DNA of 59,911 nucleotides from Alistipes sp. (GTDB taxonomy: Bacteria > Bacteroidota > Bacteroidia > Bacteroidales > Rikenellaceae). Where the stretch lies: NCBI GenBank assembly GCA_017631255.1, contig JAGBTP010000006.1, forward strand, positions 1 to 59,911, read 5' to 3'. Position 1 is the stretch's first letter; every line of letters begins with the position of its first letter. The notes under the pieces are model-generated. The model saw only the letters and a list, made by a program, of their open reading frames with translations, had not been told where the DNA came from and did not search any database. The position numbers were made by a program, and so were the translations under genes. Below, piece by piece: positions 53,854-59,911 of the stretch.

Positions 53854-55185
53854 ATGAAACGATTTAGACTTTTCTGGGCACTGCTACTCTTGGCAACACT
53901 CCAGACTGCTCCTATCCTCGCACAAGGCGTCACCTATTATGAGGTGGAGGAGTATACGCCAACGGTATATATGATTGCAGTAGGTGAGACACTGCAAGAG
54001 TATGACCCTGAGGCGTCGCGCCAGACTGTTGTGGATGACTTCAAGAAAACACATAGGTGCGGCTTCCAACAGTCTCACAATCCGCAGTTTATATTTGCAA
54101 CGCGCAATAATCGCTTTGCGCTGGGAATAGGTGGTTTTGTTAACCTTCGCACCAGCTTCGACTTCGATGGCGCAATGGGTAATATTGACTTTATTCCATA
54201 CGACATCCCGATGAGTAAGGGCTATGCCAACAAGCAGCGCATTATGATGGACGCCTCTACCTCGCGCGTATTCCTCAAGGCTATCATCAATAGCCAGACG
54301 CTTGGCAAGGTGCAGATCTACACCGACATAGACTTTCGTGGTGGTGATCAGTTCTCCTATATCCCTCGACTCAGGTCGGCCTATATCAAGGTCAAGGGCT
54401 TTACCGTCGGACGCGATGTGACCACCTTCTGCGACTTGGCGGCAGCTCCTCAGACCATTGATTTCCAGGGCCCTAACGCCTACAACTTTGCCTTCAATGA
54501 GATGATACGCTACGAGCACAGCTTCCTCAAGAATCGCCTAACAGTGGGTATTGCGGCTGAGATGCCATCAGTTAATGGTACATATGGCGAGAACTTTTCG
54601 CCTATCTATCAGCGAGTTCCAGATGGTATCCTCTACGCACAGTACGCCTGGGGTAAGGAGCGTATGAGTCACATCAGAGTATCAGGTGTTGTGCGCGATA
54701 TGTACCTTCATGACAATGTTAACGGCGAGAATACCACACAGGTAGGTTGGGGTGTTCAGCTTAGTGGTCACATTGGCATTACTCGCTGGGTTGACATCTA
54801 TATGAATGGTGTATATGGCAAGGGTATTACGCCTTATATTCAGGATCTTGCTGGCTCGCCATACGACTTTGGATACAATCCTGAGAACCCTGAGCAGATA
54901 CAGACCATGCCTATGTGGGGCTGGCAGGCTGCGGCACAGGTTAATATCATTCCAAGCCGATTGTGGCTCGCTGGTGGCTACTCACAGGTGACGCTCGATA
55001 AGCACAATGGCTATCTCAGCGATAATCAATACCATAGGGGTGACTACATCTTCGGCAATGCCTTCTTTAATCTTACCTCTAATTTGACGCTTGCCGTAGA
55101 GTACCTGCACGGTAGCCGCAAGGATATGAGTGGTGTGAAGAATTCGGCAAATCGCTTTAGCATTATGGCGCAGTATAACTTCTAA
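53854..55185 (+). CDS. Porin-like outer-membrane beta-barrel protein (DcaP/OprO-like)
   Basis: 443 residues with signal peptide (LFWALLLLATLQTAPILAQ). A short periplasmic segment (about 20-80) precedes the barrel, which begins NNRFALGIGGFVNLRTSFDF and ends in the outer-membrane signal FSIMAQYNF with C-terminal Phe. The middle holds repeated aromatic beta strands (KVQIYTDIDFRG, AYIKVKGFTVGRD). The pattern resembles DcaP/phosphate-selective porins in Gram-negatives. The substrate is not clear. It is divergent from the exporter operon and followed by a terminator. Confidence 0.8.
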   Translation: MKRFRLFWALLLLATLQTAPILAQGVTYYEVEEYTPTVYMIAVGETLQEYDPEASRQTVVDDFKKTHRCGFQQSHNPQFIFATRNNRFALGIGGFVNLRTSFDFDGAMGNIDFIPYDIPMSKGYANKQRIMMDASTSRVFLKAIINSQTLGKVQIYTDIDFRGGDQFSYIPRLRSAYIKVKGFTVGRDVTTFCDLAAAPQTIDFQGPNAYNFAFNEMIRYEHSFLKNRLTVGIAAEMPSVNGTYGENFSPIYQRVPDGILYAQYAWGKERMSHIRVSGVVRDMYLHDNVNGENTTQVGWGVQLSGHIGITRWVDIYMNGVYGKGITPYIQDLAGSPYDFGYNPENPEQIQTMPMWGWQAAAQVNIIPSRLWLAGGYSQVTLDKHNGYLSDNQYHRGDYIFGNAFFNLTSNLTLAVEYLHGSRKDMSGVKNSANRFSIMAQYNF

Positions 55186-55216
55186 AAATCTCAAAAACTA
55201 TCACATATGATAGGTG

Positions 55217-55243
55217 TGCAACCCTTTCGGGGGTTGCATTTTC
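55217..55243 (+). terminator. Terminator after the porin gene
   Basis: Stem TGCAACCC/GGGTTGCA with a short loop, followed by TTTTCTTT. Confidence 0.82.
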
Positions 55244-55247
55244 TTTG

Positions 55248-55255
55248 TATATTTG
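55248..55255 (+). promoter_or_regulatory. Probable -7 box of the DUF4491 gene
   Basis: TATATTTG, 33 nt before the ATG; it lies directly behind the terminator of the porin gene. No TTG at the right distance. Confidence 0.5.
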
Positions 55256-55288
55256 TGGCGTAAAATTAATATTAATGAATATATAATT

Positions 55289-55612
55289 ATGGAGCTAAAC
55301 TTTGACGGAGTGATAATTGGTGTCACTACATTTTTAATAATAGGACTTTTTCACCCGCTGGTAATCAAGGGTGAGTATTACTTTGGCGTGAAGATATGGT
55401 GGGTATTCCTGCTTAGCGGTATTATCACGGGTGTCTGCGCACTACTCGTTGCAGATATCCTCTACTCTACACTCCTTGCCATATGGTCAGCCTCGTCGCT
55501 ATGGAGCATAGGTGAACTCTTCGAGCAGCGTGAACGCGTCGCAAAGGGGTGGTTCCCAGAGCGCAAAGAGGGAAAACTTTGGCAAAAGAGAGATGATACG
55601 GCGAAAAAATAG
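55289..55612 (+). CDS. DUF4491 family membrane protein
   Basis: 107 residues, three membrane segments, with the DUF4491 pattern MELNFDGVIIGVTTFLIIGL, then FHPLVIKGEYYFGVKIWW and SLWSIGELFEQRERVAKGWF. Function unknown. I start at the ATG 55289; an upstream in-frame start would include the terminator and promoter. Confidence 0.88.
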   Translation: MELNFDGVIIGVTTFLIIGLFHPLVIKGEYYFGVKIWWVFLLSGIITGVCALLVADILYSTLLAIWSASSLWSIGELFEQRERVAKGWFPERKEGKLWQKRDDTAKK

Positions 55613-55634
55613 CGAAAAATAACGGCTGCAATGT

Positions 55635-55642
55635 TACATTTG
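55635..55642 (+). promoter_or_regulatory. Probable -7 box of the ECF sigma operon
   Basis: TACATTTG ends at 55642, the first base of a possible GTG start. The box therefore argues that the protein starts further downstream (TTG at 55687). A TTG at -33 is not seen. Confidence 0.45.
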
Positions 55643-55686
55643 TGGCCGTTATTCGTTATATAGGCAAACAGAAGGATAAACGAGCT

Positions 55687-56193
55687 TTGAATACGGAGAG
55701 AGAATATATTAAACTTGTAGCCCAACTACGGGAGACGCTATACCGTCTGGCGAGGAGCATCGTGACGGATGATGCCGAGGCGGAGGATATTGTTCAGGAT
55801 GCCTTGGAGCGTGGTTGGCGACTACGCGATGCTGTTATGGAGAGTGAACATCCGAGGGCTTACATTTGCCGTATCGCACACAACTTAGCCGTAGATCGTG
55901 TGAGACACAGGAGTCGAGAACGAGCCTTTGAGATAAGTGGAGATGGCGAAAGACATAGTGATGGTGAGAGGAGTATTGACATAAGCAATATGGCAAGTCT
56001 TACGATGGCTCTAATTAACACTCTGCCGGACAAGCAGCGAATCACGATACATATGCGCGATGTGGAGGGGTATGAATTAAGTGAGATTGCCACTATTATC
56101 GAGAGCGACGAGGTGAGTGTAAGGATGAACCTCTCGAGGGCAAGAAAGCGAATTAGAGAGGAATTAACTAAGATAATCAACTATGGAGTTTAA
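55687..56193 (+). CDS. ECF-type RNA polymerase sigma factor
   Basis: 168 residues from the TTG at 55687 (start uncertain; GTG at 55642 overlaps the promoter box). Region 2: LRETLYRLARSIVTDDAEAE then DIVQDALERGWRLRD; region 4: TLPDKQRITIHMRDVEGYE followed by LSEIATIIESDEVSVRMNLSRARKR. These are the two conserved parts of ECF sigma-70 factors. It overlaps the putative anti-sigma gene by 11 nt, the usual coupling. It probably controls its own operon. Confidence 0.92.
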   Translation: MNTEREYIKLVAQLRETLYRLARSIVTDDAEAEDIVQDALERGWRLRDAVMESEHPRAYICRIAHNLAVDRVRHRSRERAFEISGDGERHSDGERSIDISNMASLTMALINTLPDKQRITIHMRDVEGYELSEIATIIESDEVSVRMNLSRARKRIREELTKIINYGV

Positions 56194-56653
56194 TGATATT
56201 AACAACCTAATAAATAGGTATTTCGACGGTGATACTTCACAAGAGGATGAGTTGGTGTTGGCGCGCTATTTTGAGGAGTGTAGCGACCTGCCTGAGGAGC
56301 ATAAGGTGGTGAAGGCGATGTTCGACTCCTTTGCTCAAATTCGCACCGAAAAGCCTTTGCAGCGTACCACGCCTACTCGTAGATGGGCGATCTCGTGGCG
56401 CAAGGTTAATCACTATGTTGCGAGTATTGCGGCGGCGGTTTGTGGTGTAATTTGCATTACTGTTATTGCGCTTACGAGTGCTAAGGAGGAGGTTACATTG
56501 CCAAGTGAGTGCTTGGTATGTCACATTGACGGCGTGAGGATTAACGACCAGAGTATTGCGATGGCTGAGACGAACAGAATACTCGAGGGTGTTGCGGTGA
56601 ATGTGCAATCGGCGATGCAGTGCGTCAATAGCATCACAAATCTATCGAAATAA
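56183..56653 (+). CDS. Putative anti-sigma factor (single-span)
   Basis: 156 residues. N-terminal 70 residues are acidic and helical (INNLINRYFDGDTSQEDELVLA), as in the cytoplasmic sigma-binding part of Bacteroidetes anti-sigma factors, then a membrane helix (VASIAAAVCGVICITVIAL) and a periplasmic tail with two close Cys (CLVC) and a third (QCV). The position after the ECF sigma gene, with an 11-nt overlap, is the main evidence. No HxxxCxxC zinc motif is visible. Confidence 0.75.
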   Translation: MEFNDINNLINRYFDGDTSQEDELVLARYFEECSDLPEEHKVVKAMFDSFAQIRTEKPLQRTTPTRRWAISWRKVNHYVASIAAAVCGVICITVIALTSAKEEVTLPSECLVCHIDGVRINDQSIAMAETNRILEGVAVNVQSAMQCVNSITNLSK

Positions 56654-56682
56654 AAGATTTATATAACAAATATTAACTCACA

Positions 56683-57579
56683 ATGAAACAGCTAACTACT
56701 ATAATCGCTGCAATATTTATGACCATTGGTGTGGTTGCAGCGCAGCAGACTGAAACAAAGGGCGAAGAGACCATCATCCACCTCAGCGGTGATGGCAGTA
56801 ACACCATATCGGCCAACAATGGCAAGCTCTCGATAATGCTTAATGGTGCACAATTCGAGATTGGTGGCAATGCCACCAAGACAGAGATGGGTCAAGCATC
56901 GCTTGAGGATAAAATGGAACTTAATGGTGCAGATAACGATAAGCGAGTATATGTGGCTTGGTTGGGTATTGGAGCGCCTCGATTCAATCACTTTGCGGCA
57001 ATGGAGTATGGTGTCAGTCCGCTGGTGAACACGGGTTATAGTATATATACGCCTGAGGAGGCTACTGCGCTGATGTTCAACAATAATAAGTCATTCAACG
57101 CAAACTTTAATTTAATTACACTCAATGTAGCACTTATGAAGAGTCGTGCTCTTGCGCTCTCTATGGCTTTCGGCTTCGCGTACGAGGACTATGTTTTTGC
57201 CGATAAGTACACGATGAAATACGACCAGGGTGTAATGCGCCCAGTATATCTGGATGGAGACAGAATTACTAAGTCGAAGCTTAGTGTGTCGTATATTCAT
57301 ATACCTATCACGCTCGATTGGAACATAAAGCAAAACTTCTTTATATCAGCGGGCATAAACTTCGATATATTAATGGGTTGTCAGACGGTATTTAAGAAGC
57401 CTCGCACCAGCATTAAACACGACACCATAACGCTTAATCCGATTCAGCTCGGAGCAACAGCTCGCATTGGCTGGAAGAGATTGTACCTATATGCCAACTA
57501 CTCCTTCTTGCAGATGTTCAAGAAGGGCACAGGTCCTGAGGCGAATAGAATGTCGATGGGTGTGGGCATTTGGTTCTAA
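56683..57579 (+). CDS. Outer-membrane beta-barrel protein (PorT-like)
   Basis: 298 residues with a signal peptide (LTTIIAAIFMTIGVVAAQQ). A periplasmic segment of about 80 residues with SGDGSNTISANNGKLSIMLN precedes a small barrel: RFNHFAAMEYGVSPL, ALALSMAFGFAYEDYVF, IPITLDWNIKQNFFISAGIN, and it ends RMSMGVGIWF with terminal Phe. This is the outer_membrane_beta-barrel (PorT-like) pattern. It follows the anti-sigma gene by 29 nt and is a likely output of the sigma factor. Confidence 0.8.
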   Translation: MKQLTTIIAAIFMTIGVVAAQQTETKGEETIIHLSGDGSNTISANNGKLSIMLNGAQFEIGGNATKTEMGQASLEDKMELNGADNDKRVYVAWLGIGAPRFNHFAAMEYGVSPLVNTGYSIYTPEEATALMFNNNKSFNANFNLITLNVALMKSRALALSMAFGFAYEDYVFADKYTMKYDQGVMRPVYLDGDRITKSKLSVSYIHIPITLDWNIKQNFFISAGINFDILMGCQTVFKKPRTSIKHDTITLNPIQLGATARIGWKRLYLYANYSFLQMFKKGTGPEANRMSMGVGIWF

Positions 57580-57602
57580 AAACTACATAAAAATAGGTTG
57601 AT

Positions 57603-58031
57603 ATGAAACGGTTTATTCTATTAATAATAACGCTGCTGCCTGCTACTCTCTTTGCGCAGAGCATAAGCTTTGACGATATGATTAGCGAGTACTCGACTAA
57701 GAAGGGATGTACGGCCATAACCATGTCAAATGTAATGCTTGAGACTATGGGCGTGGAGGTAGGTGCTGAGAACCTGAGTGCGATATCTGTGGAGAATAGC
57801 GAGCTACTACCCCGTTTTAATGAGCAGATAGCCGAATTGGTCAAGGGGATGGAGGTTATGATGACGGTGAATCACGATGGCCAGTGCGTGAATATCTATC
57901 TAACCAGACAAAAGGATGTCGTGAGGCAGATAGTCATCGTGACAAGTGATAGCGACAAATGTATACTGATGGTGCTATGGGGAAATAACCTTGAGTTACA
58001 GATGGTTAATTCGTTTATAAACAATAAGTAG
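57603..58031 (+). CDS. DUF4252 protein
   Basis: 142 residues with a signal peptide (FILLIITLLPATLFAQS) and the DUF4252-type start SFDDMISEYSTKKGCTAITMSNVM. Exported; function unknown. In Bacteroidetes DUF4252 genes often follow ECF sigma/anti-sigma pairs, as here (23 nt after the barrel gene). Confidence 0.85.
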   Translation: MKRFILLIITLLPATLFAQSISFDDMISEYSTKKGCTAITMSNVMLETMGVEVGAENLSAISVENSELLPRFNEQIAELVKGMEVMMTVNHDGQCVNIYLTRQKDVVRQIVIVTSDSDKCILMVLWGNNLELQMVNSFINNK

Positions 58032-58064
58032 ACATCTGTGAAATAACACAGACTTAATAAAAGT

Positions 58065-58104
58065 AGTCGTAATACTCTAAAGATATGAGCATTACGACTC
58101 TTTT
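58065..58104. terminator. Bidirectional terminator overlapping the end of the EamA gene
   Basis: Stem AGTCGTAAT/ATTACGACT with an inner CTC/GAG pairing. T follows on the right; A-rich on the left, so it serves both convergent units. The stop codon of the EamA gene (58092-58094) lies inside the stem. Confidence 0.8.
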
Positions 58105-58979
58105 GCTTTAGTCTGTGCAATTACAAGTATCACCGCTAAAATAATTAATATAAGGCCGGCAACACTCGTAGCATCAAAGTGTTCGTCAAAGTAGACTACG
58201 CCCACAATAACCGCTGTAAGCGGCTCCATAGACCCGAGTATGGATGTGCGGGTTGAGCCGATGCGTTTGATGGCCAATATCAGTGTATAATCGGAGAGTA
58301 CGGTGCATAGCAGAGCGAGCATCGCGAGGTCTCGCCAATCGCTTAATCGATGGATGGGCTCGATGCCGCTGGTGAGAAGAGCATATACAAATATCAGTGC
58401 GGCGCCTATGACCAGCACATAGAATGTGAGGGTGATGGAGTCGACCCTCGCCACACGGCTGCGCATAACTCCGACGATATATGCTGCATATGTCACTACG
58501 GTTATGAGTGCAAGTGTTACACCTCGCCTAAAATCACCCTCTGTATGGTTGCCCCAGGCAAGCAGTGCAACGCCAATGATGGAGACGGCAACGGCAATGT
58601 AGGTCACCACCGTTGTCTTCTCCTTGAAAAACCACGCCATAGTAAGCGTCACAACGAGGGGATAGAGAAAGTGGATGGTTGTGGCTATTCCGCTCGGAAT
58701 ATACTCGTAGCTCTCGATAAGGATTATTGCTGTTGCGGCATATAGTATCGAGAGGGCTATTATCATCCCAATATGACCATGCTCGAGGCGAAAACTGCGG
58801 CGGCTGAGCAGCATAATCACTGCCATAGCTATGGCCGCAAGCAGAAAGCGATAACATAGTATCGTCGGCGCGCCGATGCCTACATTGAGGAGTGGTAAGG
58901 AGAATAGCGGTATAAGTCCAAATGTTGTGGATGATAGCACAGCAAACACCACTCCTGTGACTCTATCCCATTGTGACAT
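58092..58979 (-). CDS. EamA-family (DMT) transporter
   Basis: 295 residues with ten predicted membrane helices in two EamA repeats. Repeat 1 starts GVVFAVLSSTTFGLIPLFSL and repeat 2 FRRGVTLALITVVTYAAYIV; the ends of both show the typical G-[ST]-x-x-E-P-L-x-A motif (here LGSMEPLTAVIVGVVYF). A drug/metabolite exporter or importer of unknown substrate. It lies 60 nt after rubrerythrin on the same strand. Confidence 0.9.
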   Translation of the reverse strand: MSQWDRVTGVVFAVLSSTTFGLIPLFSLPLLNVGIGAPTILCYRFLLAAIAMAVIMLLSRRSFRLEHGHIGMIIALSILYAATAIILIESYEYIPSGIATTIHFLYPLVVTLTMAWFFKEKTTVVTYIAVAVSIIGVALLAWGNHTEGDFRRGVTLALITVVTYAAYIVGVMRSRVARVDSITLTFYVLVIGAALIFVYALLTSGIEPIHRLSDWRDLAMLALLCTVLSDYTLILAIKRIGSTRTSILGSMEPLTAVIVGVVYFDEHFDATSVAGLILIILAVILVIAQTKAKES

Positions 58980-59039
58980 ACCTCATATGGTTAATCATTG
59001 GTTACAAATATTATAATGGCTACTATATAAACAATGTGT

Positions 59040-59621
59040 TTAATAGTTATCAGCCATTGGCTCGAAGTACTTTTGCTCGTGCTCACACGATGGACATAGC
59101 TTCGGTGCGATGCTTGCCTTAATAATGTAGCCGCAGTTGCGACACTGCCAAACGATCTCGCCATTGCGACGGAAGAAGTCGCCATCGGTGAGGCGGCTAA
59201 GTAGCTTTAGGTAGCGCCTCTCGTGTTCCTTTTCGACCTCGGCGACATGTTTGAATGTGAGTGCAATCTTCTGAAAGCCCTCGGCGTGTGCTGTTTCAGC
59301 AAATGAGGCATAGAGTATCTCCCACTCCTCGTGCTCGCCAGCCGCCGCTGCGACGAGGTTGTTCTCTGTGGTGGAGATTATGCCTGCGGGGAAGGTGGCA
59401 TTGTGAATGGTGGCCATACCGCCCTCGAGGTATTTGAAGAAGCGCTTGGCGTGCTCCCGCTCCTGGTCGGCGGTGGTGTTAAATATGGCAGCTATCTGCT
59501 CGTAGCCATCCTTCGATGCTTGCGAAGCGAAGTAGTTGTAGCGGTTGCGCGCTTGGCTCTCGCCAGCAAATGCCTTTAGCAAATTCTCCTCGGTAAGAGT
59601 TCCTTTAAGTATGCTTTTCAT
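59040..59621 (-). CDS. Rubrerythrin
   Basis: 193-residue non-haem diiron peroxidase that reduces hydrogen peroxide in anaerobes. The four-helix part carries the diiron ligands in LKAFAGESQARNRYNYFASQ (Glu), DQEREHAKRFF (Glu, His), HAEGFQKIALTFKHVAEVEK and EHERRY; the C-terminal rubredoxin domain has the two C-x2-C pairs (CRNCGY and CPSCEH). It stands in the divergent region with ettA and has an inverted repeat in its promoter. Confidence 0.95.
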   Translation of the reverse strand: MKSILKGTLTEENLLKAFAGESQARNRYNYFASQASKDGYEQIAAIFNTTADQEREHAKRFFKYLEGGMATIHNATFPAGIISTTENNLVAAAAGEHEEWEILYASFAETAHAEGFQKIALTFKHVAEVEKEHERRYLKLLSRLTDGDFFRRNGEIVWQCRNCGYIIKASIAPKLCPSCEHEQKYFEPMADNY

Positions 59622-59666
59622 ATCAGTTTGATTTTTGATTCACACCTTGCAGTGCAAATAGAGAGC

Positions 59667-59690
59667 CAAATCTATTTCCATTAGGAAATA
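59667..59690 (-). promoter_or_regulatory. Promoter of rubrerythrin with an inverted repeat
   Basis: Minus strand: TAGATTTG at 59674-59667 (-7 box), 46 nt before the ATG. A 7-bp inverted repeat TATTTCC-ATTA-GGAAATA (59673-59690) lies directly upstream, overlapping the box by 2 bp, a natural place for a peroxide- or iron-responsive repressor. No TTG at the right distance is seen. Confidence 0.5.
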
Positions 59691-59704
59691 TCATTTTTTT
59701 TACC

Positions 59705-59712
59705 TACTTTTG
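59705..59712 (+). promoter_or_regulatory. Probable -7 box of ettA
   Basis: TACTTTTG on the plus strand, 60 nt before the ATG. No TTG at the expected distance. Confidence 0.45.
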
Positions 59713-59771
59713 TGCCTTAATAGGCAGTCGCTGCACAATGACGAAAACAATAATTTAATACACAATACAAT

Positions 59772-59911
59772 ATGGCAGACGAGAAAATTATATTTTCGAT
59801 GGTTGGCGTGAGCAAGGTTCTCACCAACAACAAGAAGATTTTGAACAACATCTACCTGTCGTTCTTCTATGGCGCAAAGATCGGTATCATCGGTCTTAAC
59901 GGCTCGGGTAA
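59772..59911 (+). CDS. ettA: Energy-dependent translational throttle protein EttA (5' part)
   Basis: The first 46 codons are present before the window ends. The start MADEKIIFSMVGVSKVLTNN and the Walker A GIIGLNGSGK (about 37-46) are those of EttA, an ABC-F ATPase that regulates entry of the ribosome into elongation. It differs clearly from the Uup-like protein at 31-33 kb. Divergent from rubrerythrin. Confidence 0.88.
   Translation, partial: MADEKIIFSMVGVSKVLTNNKKILNNIYLSFFYGAKIGIIGLNGSG

Overview
The window reads as chromosomal DNA of a member of the Bacteroidales, probably close to Alistipes/Rikenellaceae. The basis is: repeated promoters of the Bacteroidetes type (TTG, 18-20 bp, TAnnTTTG), few Shine-Dalgarno sites, an extended NusB followed by DUF1573 and YajC, a fused FeoAB with its small Cys-rich partner, a small histone-H1-like protein, an HU(CCDC81-like)-SPOR protein, BACON-domain lipoproteins, and a cysteate synthase (an enzyme linked to sulfonolipids, which Alistipes makes). 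The genus is inference. I see no phage, insertion sequence, CRISPR array, rRNA or plasmid function.

Layout. 0-1.2 kb: a cut-off gene and miaA. 1.3 kb: tRNA-His. 1.6-7.3 kb: a complete RND efflux operon (adaptor, pump, outer-membrane channel). 7.3-9.2 kb (minus): nusB, DUF1573, yajC. 9.4-10.6 kb: iron alcohol dehydrogenase. 10.7-14.8 kb (minus): gyrB, udk and a secreted protein with a possible clan-CD protease dyad. 15-18.2 kb: a HAD phosphatase and a CBM20-GH77 4-alpha-glucanotransferase. 18.4 kb (minus): tRNA-Arg(CCG). 18.6-21.6 kb: regulator, lgt, HU-SPOR protein, GtrA. 21.8-24.0 kb: DUF456, a VanX-type dipeptidase and a BACON lipoprotein. 24.0-26.9 kb (minus): cysteate synthase, manA, LuxR-type regulator. 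27.2-33.0 kb: an apparent operon of a DUF4836-like anchored protein, an ABC ATPase, an FtsX/MacB-like permease, a GNAT acetyltransferase and an ABC-F protein. 33.1-36.2 kb (minus): DUF3784, DUF1963, Sel1-repeat and an unknown protein.

36.5-43.5 kb (minus) is the most unusual region: five adjacent lipoprotein genes, almost without gaps, behind one promoter with a leader of roughly 150 nt. They encode a five-module Ig/FN3-like protein, a DUF1566-like protein, a BACON protein carrying three copies of the same module, a complete subtilase and a small lipocalin-like protein translationally coupled to it. I propose it is an uncharacterised cell-surface protease/adhesin system. Next come three very small genes (a Cys-rich protein, a mini winged-helix protein and the histone-H1-like protein), feoAB with its small partner, and another BACON lipoprotein. 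48.9-53.7 kb (minus) holds a TolC-HlyD-ABC2-ABC2 export operon without an ATPase. 53.9-58.0 kb holds a porin, DUF4491, and an ECF sigma/anti-sigma/beta-barrel/DUF4252 operon. 58.1-59.9 kb holds an EamA transporter, rubrerythrin and the start of ettA.

The gene content is dominated by cell-envelope functions: two tripartite exporters, one undescribed ABC envelope system, many lipoproteins and Lgt, the enzyme that starts lipoprotein maturation. Product calls come from reading protein sequences by eye, and no database search was run.
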